Notes: generated by a model from the letters alone, not told the origin. Shown: positions 21,070 through 30,100, counted from the first letter of the stretch. The stretch: 64,000 nt of DNA from Palaemon carinicauda (GCF_036898095.1 NC_090735.1:10553612-10617611), one strand, 5' to 3'. Numbers and translations: made by a program.

Positions 21070-21396
21070 GAAGGATGTTGTTCAGATGGCGCTCGCGTCG
21101 TGGCGTGGGTGGTGTGGCGCTGGTGGTTGGCAAGGGCCTTTGTATCGGCCCATCCCTTTGACAAAGGAATTAACTAAATGGAAGACAACCTGTGAATAGT
21201 GGATTTCACGCGCCTTTGCTTTATACACGACACCCTAAAGGTGCTCGCGCGAGGGTTGTAACCTCAGCATTCCATGCTTTTATCTTTCTCTGGTATAATT
21301 GGAAGGTTTTATCAGAAAAGGTATATAAGAAGGACTCTTTTCACCGGGCGCCACAGGTCTCTCCCCAGAAATAGATTTTTCCTTCGTCAAAATCCC
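21070..21396 (+). repeat. Element E 3' ITR
   Basis: Inverse partner of 15639-15936. Its tip reads tcgtcaaaatccc, then T-run and host tatacctatac. Confidence 0.9.
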
Positions 21397-21626
21397 TTTT
21401 TTATACCTATACAAACATGAGTTATTTACTAGGGGTATGACTTCTGTGAAGCTGGAATGGATGTTAAATTTTTAATGAGGTAGTTATACCTACTGGCAAG
21501 TGGTGGGTAAGCCCTGCCCACCTGTCGGTAAGCTGGAGACTCGAATTTGACCTTCGGCCTGGGAATTGCACATTGGTTGAGGCAAAAACTGTAACCTGAA
21601 GCACTAATGCTGTATAGTATAGAAAA
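21397..21626. other. Short spacer between E and D, possibly foldback
   Basis: About 230 bp. Its middle (ttttaatgaggtagttatac..ctggc) resembles 48905-48940, just left of element F, so it may be a small repeated element. Ends with ctatac/gtatag similarity could form a weak stem. Confidence 0.4.
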
Positions 21627-21848
21627 AATCACAAATTTTAAGTAATTTGTATTTTTCCTAACAGTACTTACCTCGAACTACTTTCTTAGGAGTACCTGGG
21701 ATCTCCTCCCATCCGACCAGAGTTTTGTGTAGTTTACCCTACTTCCATTTTCTGTGAGGGCTAACCTCAGGCGGATGGATACGTGCCCTGAGGCTAAGCC
21801 CGGGTCAGGAAGCGTGCTAGCTTGGGTCTCGACCCTCAGTAAGTTCTT
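21627..21848 (-). repeat. Element D 3' ITR
   Basis: Inverse of 38734-38930 (cttacctcgaactactttcttagg ... cttgggtctcgaccctcagtaagtt). It begins aatcacaaatttt. Confidence 0.85.
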
Positions 21849-21945
21849 GGTTGCTTAGTTACCTAAAGGGTCAGTAAGGCACTCGGGGAAGGAGGGGCGG
21901 GCCATTACCCGAAAGTAGTTCGAGGTAAGTACTGTTAGGAAAAAT

Positions 21946-22136
21946 GATATTTTAATTATAAAATAAATTTTTGAATATACTTACCCGGTGAATATATAAT
22001 AGCTGCTGCTCCAGCGGCTCGACAGAAAAACACACAAAAACTCGCGAGCGATCGCTATGAAGGTTGCCAGTGTGCCCACCAGCGCCAACTATCGGCCAGA
22101 TACCGCATATGCATGTAAACAAGCCTCAATTCTTCT
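21946..22136 (-). repeat. Element C 3' ITR
   Basis: Begins gatattttaattataaaat and continues cacttacccggtgaatat-type tip, AGCGATCGCT palindrome and agcgccaactatcgg. Inverse partner is 28321-28498. Confidence 0.9.
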
Positions 22137-22156
22137 CGTCCCGCTGCGTCTCTATT

Positions 22157-22172
22157 GGGGAGGAAGGGAGGG
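22157..22172 (-). other. Conserved C-rich tract (G-rich on plus strand) between ITR and ICR
   Basis: Plus strand reads ggggaggaagggaggg, four G-runs. Equivalent tracts occur at the same place in B (8571), D (21885), G (40793), F (49292) and H (57490). Confidence 0.6.
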
Positions 22173-22179
22173 CCTTTAA

Positions 22180-22275
22180 TTTATATATTCACCGGGTAAG
22201 TATATTCAAAAATCTATTTTATAATTAAAATATCATTTTTAAATATTTAACTTAGCCGGTGAATATATAATAGCT
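22180..22275 (-). repeat. Element C ICR
   Basis: The left half is the inverse of the left tip and the right half is the inverse of the right tip. They meet at 22235-22240 (ATTTTT). It represents the joined ends of the circular intermediate. Confidence 0.9.
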
Positions 22276-22668
22276 GATTCACACCCAAGGTGGTGGGTAG
22301 AGACCAGAGTTAATTAAGTTTACAGCGTATATGCTTAGAGTTTTTGACAGTTATAATATAACAAAACCCAAATATATAGGTACCTGGTAAGGAAGTTGAC
22401 TTAGACGATTACTCTGCCTTGTAAGTCTGTCTTCCTCACGAAGCCCAGCGATCCTCTTAGGATGCTGAAAGACTCCCAGGAGCTGAAGTATCAAGGGCTG
22501 CAACCCATACAACAGGACCTCATCAAACCCCTAATCTGGGCGCTCTCAAGAAATGACTTTGACCACCCGCCAAATCAACCAGGATGCGAAAGGCTTCTTA
22601 GCCTTCCGTACAACCCAAAAAACAATATTAAAAACATTTCAAGAGACAGATTAAAAAGGATATTGGAA

Positions 22669-24945
22669 TTAGGGTAATGTAGTGGTAGAACCCTCACCCA
22701 CTACTGCACTCGCTGCAACGAATGGACCCAGTGTGTAGCAGTCCTCGTAAAGAGTCTGGACATCTTTTAAGTAAAATGACGCGAACACTGACTTGCTTCT
22801 CCAAAAAGTCGCGTCCATAATACTTTGCAGAGATCTATTTTGCTTGAAGGCCACGGAGGTTGCTATAGCTCTTACTTCGTGCGTCTTAACCTTAAGCAAA
22901 CATCGGTCTTTCTCATTCAAGTGAGAATGAGCTTCTCGTATTAAAAATCTGATAAAATATGACAAAGCATTCTTTGACATAGGCAATGATGGTTTCTTAA
23001 CTGAGCACCATAATGCCTCAGATCTACCTCGTAAGGACTTAGTACGGGCTAAGTAGAACTTAAGAGCTCTAACAGGACATAACACTCTTTCCAGTTCGTT
23101 GCCTACGATCTCTGATAAGCAAGGAATATCAAAAGATTTAGGCCAAGGACGAGAAGGCAGTTCATTTTTGGCCAGGAAACCAAGTTGAAGTGAACAAGTG
23201 GCTTTTTCTGTAGAAAAGCCGATGTTCTTACTGAAGGCATGAAGTTCACTGACCCTTTTAGCCGAAGCCAAGCACACTAGGAAAAGTGTCTTGAGGGTGA
23301 GATCCTTCAGGGAGGCTGAATGTAATGGCTTAAACCTGTCTGACATGAGGAACCTTAGGACCACGTCTAAGTTCCATCCAGGAGTTGCCAAACGACGTTC
23401 CTTAGAGGTCTCGAAAGACTTAAGGAGATCTTGGAGATCTTTATTGTTGGAAAGATCTAAGCCTCTATGACGAAAGACCGAAGCCAACATGCTCCTGTAG
23501 CCCTTAATCGTGGGAGCTGAGAGGGAGCGAACATTTCTCAGATGTAAAAGAAAATCTGCGATTTGGGCTACAGAGGTACTGGACGAGGACACAGATGCTG
23601 ACTTGCACCAGTCTCGAAAGACTTCCCACTTCGACTGGTATACTCTAATGGTAGAAGCTCTCCTCGCTCTTGCAATCGCACTGGCTGCCTCCTTCGAAAA
23701 GCCTCGAGCTCTTGAGAGTCTCTCGATAGTCTGAAGGCAGTCAGACGAAGAGCGGGGAGGCTTTGATGGACATTCTTTACGTGGGGCTGACGTAATAGAT
23801 CTACCCTTAGAGGAAGACTTCTTGGAAAGTCTACCAGCCATCGAAGTACCTCGGTGAACCACTCTCTCGCGGGCCAGAGGGGAGCAACCAACGTCAACCT
23901 TGTCCCTTCGTGAGAGGCGAACTTCTGCAGTACCTTGTTGACAATCTTGAATGGTGGGAATGCATATAAGTCCAGATGAGACCAATCTAGGAGAAATGCG
24001 TCTATGTGTATTGCTTCTGGGTCTGGGACTGGAGAGCAATAGATTGGAAGCCTCTTGGTCATCGAGGTGGCAAAGAGGTCTATGGTGGGTTGACCCCAAG
24101 TCGCCCAAAGACTCTTGCACACGTCCTTGTGGAGGGTCCATTCCGTGGGAATTACCTGACCCCTCCGACTGAGACAGTCTGCCAAGACGTTCAAGTCGCC
24201 CTGGATAAATCTCGTTAACAGGGAGATGCCTCGATTTCTTGACCAAATGAGCAGGTCCCTTGCGATCTCGTACAGCGTGAGGGAGTGTGTGCCTCCTTGC
24301 TTGGAGATGTACGCCAAAGCTGTGGTATTGTCGGAGTTGATCTCTACCACTTTGTTTCGAAGGAGACTTTCGAATTTCATCAAGGCCAAGTGGACTGCCA
24401 AAAGCTCCTTGCCGTTGATGTGCATGCTCCTCTGACTTGAGGTCCACAGACCTGAGCATTCCCGACCGTCCAGGGTCGCACCCCAACCCAAATCCGACGC
24501 GTCTGAGAACAACACGTGGTTTGGGTTCTGAACTGCTAGGGATAGTCCCTCTCTCAGACTGATATTGCTGTTCCACCATTTCAGGCATGCCTTTACTGGT
24601 TCGGAGACCGGGATTGAGACCGTCTCTAACGTCTTGTCCTTGTTCCAGTGAAAGGCTAGATGGAACTGGAGAGGCCGAAGGTGCAGTCTTCCTAGTGAGA
24701 CAAACTGCTCCAGGGATGATAGAGTTCCTACGAGACTCATCCAATTCCTGACTGAGCACCGTTCTCTCTTCAGCATTAGTTGGACTTTGAGCAGGGCTTG
24801 ATCTATTCGGGTGGCAGACGGAAAAGCCCAAAAAACTGGACTGCGAATCTCCATCCCTAAATATAGAATAGTTTGGGATGGAATCAGCTGGGACTTTTCT
24901 AGGTTGACCAAAAGTCCCAATTCCTTGGTCAGATCCAACGTCCAA
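22669..24945 (-). CDS. Element C tyrosine recombinase ORF
   Basis: This is a 758-codon frame whose last 340 or so residues form the recombinase. Catalytic set: Arg about 574 (SAKRVSEL), His 689 and Arg 692 (THEVRAIA), Trp 715 (TFWRSK) and Tyr 725 (FASFYLKD). The core-binding N-terminal domain begins near TIERLSRARGF and contains VYQSKWEVFRDWC. Everything upstream of that overlaps RT/RH in the -1 frame. It is Ser/Arg/Gly-rich without a known domain, so the real start is uncertain. The enzyme would insert the circular cDNA. No defect is visible. Confidence 0.85.
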   Translation of the reverse strand: MDVGSDQGIGTFGQPRKVPADSIPNYSIFRDGDSQSSFLGFSVCHPNRSSPAQSPTNAEERTVLSQELDESRRNSIIPGAVCLTRKTAPSASPVPSSLSLEQGQDVRDGLNPGLRTSKGMPEMVEQQYQSERGTIPSSSEPKPRVVLRRVGFGLGCDPGRSGMLRSVDLKSEEHAHQRQGAFGSPLGLDEIRKSPSKQSGRDQLRQYHSFGVHLQARRHTLPHAVRDRKGPAHLVKKSRHLPVNEIYPGRLERLGRLSQSEGSGNSHGMDPPQGRVQESLGDLGSTHHRPLCHLDDQEASNLLLSSPRPRSNTHRRISPRLVSSGLICIPTIQDCQQGTAEVRLSRRDKVDVGCSPLARERVVHRGTSMAGRLSKKSSSKGRSITSAPRKECPSKPPRSSSDCLQTIERLSRARGFSKEAASAIARARRASTIRVYQSKWEVFRDWCKSASVSSSSTSVAQIADFLLHLRNVRSLSAPTIKGYRSMLASVFRHRGLDLSNNKDLQDLLKSFETSKERRLATPGWNLDVVLRFLMSDRFKPLHSASLKDLTLKTLFLVCLASAKRVSELHAFSKNIGFSTEKATCSLQLGFLAKNELPSRPWPKSFDIPCLSEIVGNELERVLCPVRALKFYLARTKSLRGRSEALWCSVKKPSLPMSKNALSYFIRFLIREAHSHLNEKDRCLLKVKTHEVRAIATSVAFKQNRSLQSIMDATFWRSKSVFASFYLKDVQTLYEDCYTLGPFVAASAVVGEGSTTTLP

Positions 24946-25715
24946 TGAAGATCCTGCAGACAGCGATGACTGGACGAAGCCCTGAGAAGCCAGTCGTCCA
25001 AGTACAGGGAGGCTCGGATTCCCGATAAATGGAGGAATTTTGCCACATTCCTCATGAGCCTCGTAAACACGAGAGGAGCAGGACTGAGGCTAAAGCACAG
25101 GGCCCGAAACTGGTATACCACATTCCTGAAAACAAACCTCAGAAACGGTTGGGAATCTGGGTGTATAGGAATGTGGAAGTACGCATCTCGTAGGTCGAGA
25201 GAGACCATCCAGTCTCCCTTTCTGACCGCTGCTAAGACGGACTTCGTGGTCTCCATAGTGAACTTTGTTTTCGTAACAAAAACGTTGAGCGCACTGACGT
25301 CTAGCACCGGTCTCCAACCTCCTGTCTTCTTTGGGACTAGGAAGAGACGGTTGTAAAACCCCGGTGATTGAAGGTCAGAGACTTTGACCACCGCTCCCTT
25401 CTCTAGCAACAGAGACACTTCTTGGTTTAGGGCTTGTCTCTTTGACTCCTCTCGGTACCTGGGAGAGAGGTCTATGGGAGTTGTCACTAGAGGAGGTTTG
25501 TGTACAAACGGAATTTTGTACCCCTCTCTGAGCAACCGAACAGACTGTTGGTCTGCGCCCCTCTTCTCCCAGGCCTGCCAGAAGCTCTTCAATCTGGCTC
25601 CTACCGCTGTCTGAGGCTGTGGGCAGTCAGACTCTGCCACGTGAGGACTTGGTTCCTCTCTTCTTACCTCTCTTTCCCTCGGCACGAGCACTTCCCCTGC
25701 TGGGAGCTCTGCCAC
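23568..25715 (-). CDS. Element C RT-RNase H with Dam-like tail
   Basis: This is a 715-codon ORF overlapping the Gag-like ORF end by about 90 bases in the +1 frame. RT: SLDLRDAY with first Asp, CFSLSPAPLVF, and an intact YLDD at about 238-241. RNase H: D405 (FSDASD), E437 (NGKELL), D462 (INSD) and D513 (LADCLSR). The tail resembles Dam-type N6-adenine methylases (IDLFATSMTKRLP, then FPPF, then LTLVAPLWPAREWF), but its motif IV is FPPF rather than the usual (D/N)PPY. The Met start is chosen as the first in frame; translation may instead rely on frameshift or reinitiation after ORF1. Confidence 0.88.
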   Translation of the reverse strand: MAELPAGEVLVPREREVRREEPSPHVAESDCPQPQTAVGARLKSFWQAWEKRGADQQSVRLLREGYKIPFVHKPPLVTTPIDLSPRYREESKRQALNQEVSLLLEKGAVVKVSDLQSPGFYNRLFLVPKKTGGWRPVLDVSALNVFVTKTKFTMETTKSVLAAVRKGDWMVSLDLRDAYFHIPIHPDSQPFLRFVFRNVVYQFRALCFSLSPAPLVFTRLMRNVAKFLHLSGIRASLYLDDWLLRASSSHRCLQDLHWTLDLTKELGLLVNLEKSQLIPSQTILYLGMEIRSPVFWAFPSATRIDQALLKVQLMLKRERCSVRNWMSLVGTLSSLEQFVSLGRLHLRPLQFHLAFHWNKDKTLETVSIPVSEPVKACLKWWNSNISLREGLSLAVQNPNHVLFSDASDLGWGATLDGRECSGLWTSSQRSMHINGKELLAVHLALMKFESLLRNKVVEINSDNTTALAYISKQGGTHSLTLYEIARDLLIWSRNRGISLLTRFIQGDLNVLADCLSRRGQVIPTEWTLHKDVCKSLWATWGQPTIDLFATSMTKRLPIYCSPVPDPEAIHIDAFLLDWSHLDLYAFPPFKIVNKVLQKFASHEGTRLTLVAPLWPAREWFTEVLRWLVDFPRSLPLRVDLLRQPHVKNVHQSLPALRLTAFRLSRDSQELEAFRRRQPVRLQERGELLPLEYTSRSGKSFETGASQHLCPRPVPL

Positions 25716-28116
25716 GAAAGGGCGGGATAAATCTGGATGCCGGAGTCTCGATCTTGGGTCTTACAGCAAAGGATGTAGAAGGAGTCCCTTTGCGAGCAGA
25801 GGACGCCATCAAGTCATGGGTGTCCTTCTGCACAAGTGAAGAAGCTATGTCCTTAACCAATTGTTGCGGAAACAAAGACGTTGATAAGGGAGCAAAGAGC
25901 AGTTCTGATCTCTGACAGGGAGTAACTCCTGCCGAAAGAAAAGAGCAAAGGGAATCTCGCTTCTTTAAGACTCCCGACGTAAAAGTGGAGGCGAGCTCAT
26001 TGGAACCATCGCGGATGGCTTTATCCATACATGACATGATAAGTAAGGAAACATCTCTGTCAGCAGACGAGATTTTCCTACTTAAAGCTCCTAATGACCA
26101 GTCAAGGAAGTTGAAAACTTCAAAGGCCCTGTATACGCCTTTCAGCAGATGGTCAAGGTCCGAGGAGGACCAACTAATCTTCGAGCGTCTCATGGCTAGG
26201 TGGCGGGGAGAGTCTACGAGGCTTGAGAAGTCACCCTGGGCAGAGGCAGGGACTCCCAAGCCGAGAACTTCTCCCGTGGCATACCAGACGCTCGATCTAG
26301 ACGAGAGCTTTGAAGGAGGGAAGGCAAAGGCCGTCTTCCCCAAACTCCTCCTGGTATCCAACCAGTCGCCTAAAAGTCGTAAAGCCCTCTTGGAAGAGCG
26401 AGAAAGCACTATCTTAGTAAAGGCTGGCATGTTAGCAGGTAAGCCTAGAGCAAACTCAGACGGAGGCGAACGAGGAGCAACGGTAACAAAGTGATCGGGA
26501 AAAAGCTCCTTGAAAATTAACATGACTTTCTTAAAGTCCATCGAAGGAGGAACCGTTCTAGGTTCGTCTACATCCGAAGGATGATCATCATGATGAGGGT
26601 CAGCAACGTCCTCATCTGAAGGATCATCGTCCGACAACTGCTGAGTAACAAGCAAAGGGGTTGGCAATGCTTGACACGCAGAGTCCACACGCACTGGTGC
26701 ATCAGTAGCAGTCCAGGACGCTACGTCATGTAACTGCTTAACAGCCTGACTGTCAACAACAACAGGAGCAGGAGGACGCTCGACGTCAACTCGAGACTGC
26801 TTTGACTGCCTAGACTGAGCAGTCAAAACAACTCTTGACTGCGGTGTTTGACGCTCAGCGTCAAAACAAGTCAACTCCGCTGGTAGGCGAACGTCCTGAA
26901 CGTCAACAAGAGCATTAGGAAGCGGCTGAACGTCCATATGCGGCTGAAAGTCAACACGGGACTGCATCGAGTGAGGCTCTACAAAGCGTGACTGACGTGA
27001 CTTAGTAAAGCCAACGTCAACAGGACGAGCAAAGGCTCGTTTTGGCGGCTGAAGGCCAGGATCTCGATTAGCTAAGCGGCGAGGATCATCGTGAACCTTT
27101 TCAGCAGAATAGTCTTCCATAAGGGAGGCGAGCTTGATCTGCATGTCTTGCAGTACAACCCATTTAGGATCAACGGGAATGGGTGCGGTAAAAGACGAGG
27201 GTAACGTCTGAGACTGCACAACCTTGCCTACACCAAGACTCTCGGAGCCTGTGTAACGTTTCTGCTTAGGCGGCGAGCAGTCTTCCGATGACTGCAAAGG
27301 GTCAGAGCTGTCCCAATGGCTACAACCAGGACGCTGGACCTGTCCTGAAGGGACCGACTTTCGCTTCAAGGGCCTTGAAACCTTGCTCCACGGTTTCTTA
27401 TGCGAAAAGCCTTCGGATGACGAGGAGAAAATAGTCTCTCTCGTCTTATGGTAGGGGCGGTCTTGATGAGACACGCCTGTTACCATAGAGGGAACGTCTG
27501 TTCGCTGATCAAGGCCTCTCGAACCCATAAGTCGTACGACATTACTTCTCCCCTGGGCTTGGGAGCTTGCAAGAGGTCTCGGACTAGGCGAACGACAGGC
27601 ACGAACAGACGAACCCTCAGTCGCAACACTGAAAACACTTTGCGCACTAATCACTTTCCCACGATTTTCCGCTGTGGCACTCTGACACTTTAGCTCTTTA
27701 ACGTCAGCCATGAGTTGATTACGATCTGTAGCTAACGACTCAACTCTTTCACCCAAAGCATGAATGGCACGTAACATATCCCGCATTGATGGTTCCTGAG
27801 TGCTAGTAGAGGGTTCAGGCACAACTACTACAGGGGAAGGATTAGGTTCAGGGGCATGGGGAGAGGAAAAATCTACTGATCTAGAGGAACTCCTCCTCAC
27901 CCTATCTCTCTCTAGCTTACGAGAATACTTGTCATATTCGAGCCAATCGAATTCCGAAAGGCCCACGCACTCCTCACACCGATCTCCTAATTGACAGGTT
28001 TTACCCCGACAATTAGAACACACAGTATGTGGGTCGAGAGAGGCCTTTGGAAGACGCCTATTGCAATCCCTAGCATTACACTTACGAAATCTAGGAATTT
28101 GAGATGGGTCCGCCAT
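25627..28116 (-). CDS. Element C Gag-like ORF1 protein
   Basis: This is an 829-codon ORF beginning MADPSQIPRF. The N-terminal Cys-rich module has Cys 13, 18, 33, 36, 41, 47 and 50 with His 30 (motif DPHTVCSNCRGKTC). A basic coiled-like stretch (about 60-80) is followed by Pro/Ser-rich linkers and VDV/SRQSR repeats in the middle. The conserved C-terminal domain (about 540-780) includes KVMLIFKELFPDHF and GEVLGLGVPASAQGDFSSLV. The tail is RG-rich (FRGRAPSRGSARAEGKRG). It is most likely the RNA-binding structural protein. Identity with the A protein is very high. Confidence 0.82.
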   Translation of the reverse strand: MADPSQIPRFRKCNARDCNRRLPKASLDPHTVCSNCRGKTCQLGDRCEECVGLSEFDWLEYDKYSRKLERDRVRRSSSRSVDFSSPHAPEPNPSPVVVVPEPSTSTQEPSMRDMLRAIHALGERVESLATDRNQLMADVKELKCQSATAENRGKVISAQSVFSVATEGSSVRACRSPSPRPLASSQAQGRSNVVRLMGSRGLDQRTDVPSMVTGVSHQDRPYHKTRETIFSSSSEGFSHKKPWSKVSRPLKRKSVPSGQVQRPGCSHWDSSDPLQSSEDCSPPKQKRYTGSESLGVGKVVQSQTLPSSFTAPIPVDPKWVVLQDMQIKLASLMEDYSAEKVHDDPRRLANRDPGLQPPKRAFARPVDVGFTKSRQSRFVEPHSMQSRVDFQPHMDVQPLPNALVDVQDVRLPAELTCFDAERQTPQSRVVLTAQSRQSKQSRVDVERPPAPVVVDSQAVKQLHDVASWTATDAPVRVDSACQALPTPLLVTQQLSDDDPSDEDVADPHHDDHPSDVDEPRTVPPSMDFKKVMLIFKELFPDHFVTVAPRSPPSEFALGLPANMPAFTKIVLSRSSKRALRLLGDWLDTRRSLGKTAFAFPPSKLSSRSSVWYATGEVLGLGVPASAQGDFSSLVDSPRHLAMRRSKISWSSSDLDHLLKGVYRAFEVFNFLDWSLGALSRKISSADRDVSLLIMSCMDKAIRDGSNELASTFTSGVLKKRDSLCSFLSAGVTPCQRSELLFAPLSTSLFPQQLVKDIASSLVQKDTHDLMASSARKGTPSTSFAVRPKIETPASRFIPPFRGRAPSRGSARAEGKRGKKRGTKSSRGRV

Positions 28117-28320
28117 TTTGAAATAGTCAAAGAAAGTCCAAAAAACAATCCAAAGTCATCAACAATTAAATCTGTCCAAAAAAGAGTTCAAGAGTTTAAG
28201 TTGAGGATAAAACACCTGCACTGCGAAAGCTCAAACCAAAATGAAGTACTTCACCAAGTCTGTTGAAAAACTCCAGGTTATACAGCGAGTAATGATACGT
28301 CTTGTCGTTAAGGCCGACAG

Positions 28321-28498
28321 AGAAGAATTGAGGCTTGTTTACATGCATATGCGGTATCTGGCCGATAGTTGGCGCTGGTGGGCACACCCGCAACCTTCAT
28401 AGCGATCGCTCGCGAGATTTTGTGTGTTTTTCTGTCGAGCCGCTGGAGCAGCAGCTACAGTATTATATATTCACCGGCTAAGTTAAATATTTAAAAAT
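28321..28498 (-). repeat. Element C 5' ITR
   Basis: Inverse of 21946-22136, except for an extra 5 bp making TACAGTA at 28456-28462 where the left ITR has TA. Confidence 0.9.
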
Positions 28499-28905
28499 AC
28501 AAATTACTTAAAATTTGTGATTTGTTCCAACACAGAGTACTTACCTCGAACTACTTTCTTAGGAGGCTTACACTTTAGGAGGTGGGAGTGTCCTTCTCAA
28601 CCCATAGACCTAGCTAAGCAGGATGAGTGGAACCTAGATAGGGGGGCTAGGTTCAGAGCTGATCAGAAAACGAAACATAGGAGAAACTACACAAAGAGCT
28701 CATGTTAGTGTCTAAGTAACCCACCTGTGCAAGAATTCCTCGGATACATGTCCTTTCGATGATCACGTGTCTTGAGAGCTGGTTCAGGGGCTACCCTGAG
28801 ACTATCTTCGAGTGGAAGAGGGGGGAAGGAAGAGCAAGGGGGTTTAGGGAAACGTACCTGTGTCTCTTGGTCTTACTACCCGCGATTGTACCTGGGGCTA
28901 TGCCG

Positions 28906-30100
28906 TTAAATCGCTTGGAGCGCGGAGATGACTGTTCCTATTGAGAACCCGTCTAGGGACTTCCTCGAGCATTCCTTCAGATAGTGAGCCGTGAAGGTAG
29001 ACTGATTAGCCCAGGTACCAGCTTTAAGGATCTGACCCACTGCCATGTTCTTTTCAAAAGCTAAGGAGGTACTTGGACCCCTAATGTCGTGGGGCCTGGG
29101 TTTACCCGGCAGGGGAACGCCCACACTACTATAAGCCCTGATAATCACCTGTCTCAGCCAGAAGGATATAGTGTTCTTCGAGACCGGCTTTTTCACTGGA
29201 CCTGTGGAGATGAAAAGGCTCTTGATATCAGGGCGGAGTCTAGCAGTCCTCTCCAGGTATTTCCTTACGGCTCTAACAGGGCACAACTTTAAGTCCTTCG
29301 GGTTGTCTGAACGAGGAATTGCTGGTATAGAGAAGCCCTCGAATCTGGGATCCCAAACTGCTGGATTCTGGGTCTTAGCTACAAAAGTCGGGACAAACTT
29401 GAAGGAAACCTCACGCCAGCCCTTCGAGTGTGAGACCTCGTAAGACAGTCCGTTAATCTCACCCACCCTTTTTGCTGAGGCCATCGCCAGCAGAAAAACA
29501 GTCTTGAGGGTGAGATCCCTGCCCACAATGTCTTTCAGGGGTTCGAACGGGGGTTCACTTAACATCTTCAGGACCCTCGCCACATCCCACTGCAGCACTC
29601 TGACGGCTTGAGGGGGGCACGCTTGCTCGAAACTCCTGATGAGCATCGAGATATGCCTCGAGGACCCCAGGTCGATGCCTTTCAGGAGGAAGACTTGGCC
29701 TAAGGCTGCACGGACTCCCTTGATGGCTGGAATAGACATACCGACCACGTCCCTGAGGTATACCAGGAAGTCCGCAATCTCCGGAGTGGAGGCCCTCAGG
29801 GGCTTGATGTTCCTGGAGGAGCACCACTTCGTGAAAGTGGCCCACTTAGCTTGATATACCCCTCCCGATGAACGCCTCAGATATCCAGATATCCTTTCTG
29901 CCGTTCCTGCTAAAAAGCCTTTCTTTCTTCCTCAGGAGACACTCTATAACCTCCACACGTGAAGGCGGAGGGACCGAGGGTTCTCGTGGAACCTTTGGAA
30001 GTGGGGCTGCCGGAGAAGGTCCGGTCTGTCCAGGAGAGGCCACGGCGGAAGGCACACTAGTTCTTTTAGGTTCGCGAACCACTCTCTCTCCGGCCACCAG
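28906..30100 (-). pseudogene. Element D tyrosine recombinase, frameshifted
   Basis: The catalytic half is open from 29748 to 28906, with SAKRVGEI (Arg), PHDIRGPS (HxxR), AGTWANQ (Trp) and FTAHYLKE (Tyr). The N-terminal core-binding half is spread over other frames (29555-29845, and the end of the 29846-30799 frame). At least two frameshifts therefore interrupt the gene. It resembles the F recombinase closely and those of A, C and G only at motifs. Confidence 0.8.

Larger units (their letters stand above)
15639..21396 (+). mobile_element. DIRS element E, degenerate, plus strand
   Basis: This is the only DIRS element in the opposite orientation. ITRs of about 300 bp (15639-15936 and 21070-21396) begin at ggcgccgggtg-type ends, and an ICR lies at about 20920-21005 downstream of the YR remnant. 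It belongs to a divergent family: its RT has MPFGLN and RIFTKLGEAVLEQL where A, C and G have CFGLSPAPLVF. Coding regions are broken by stops, frameshifts and deletions. A 93-bp satellite has expanded in its 5' part. Confidence 0.85.
21946..28498 (-). mobile_element. DIRS element C, apparently full-length and intact
   Basis: This 6.55-kb minus-strand element is nested in the ICR of D. ITRs (21946-22136 and 28321-28498), ICR (22180-22275) and all three ORFs are present without stops, and the catalytic residues of RT, RNase H and YR look correct. Both junctions share AAAAAT (21940-21945 and 28493-28498), and the ICR has the complementary ATTTTT at its centre (22235-22240). That sequence is therefore the probable strand-exchange site. 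It is the best candidate for an autonomous copy here. Confidence 0.93.

Noticed and set aside
15639..21396. E considered as a Pao or gypsy-type LTR element.
   Set aside because: Ends are inverted rather than direct repeats, an ICR is present, and YR-like Trp/Tyr motifs lie downstream of RNase H. There is no integrase or protease.
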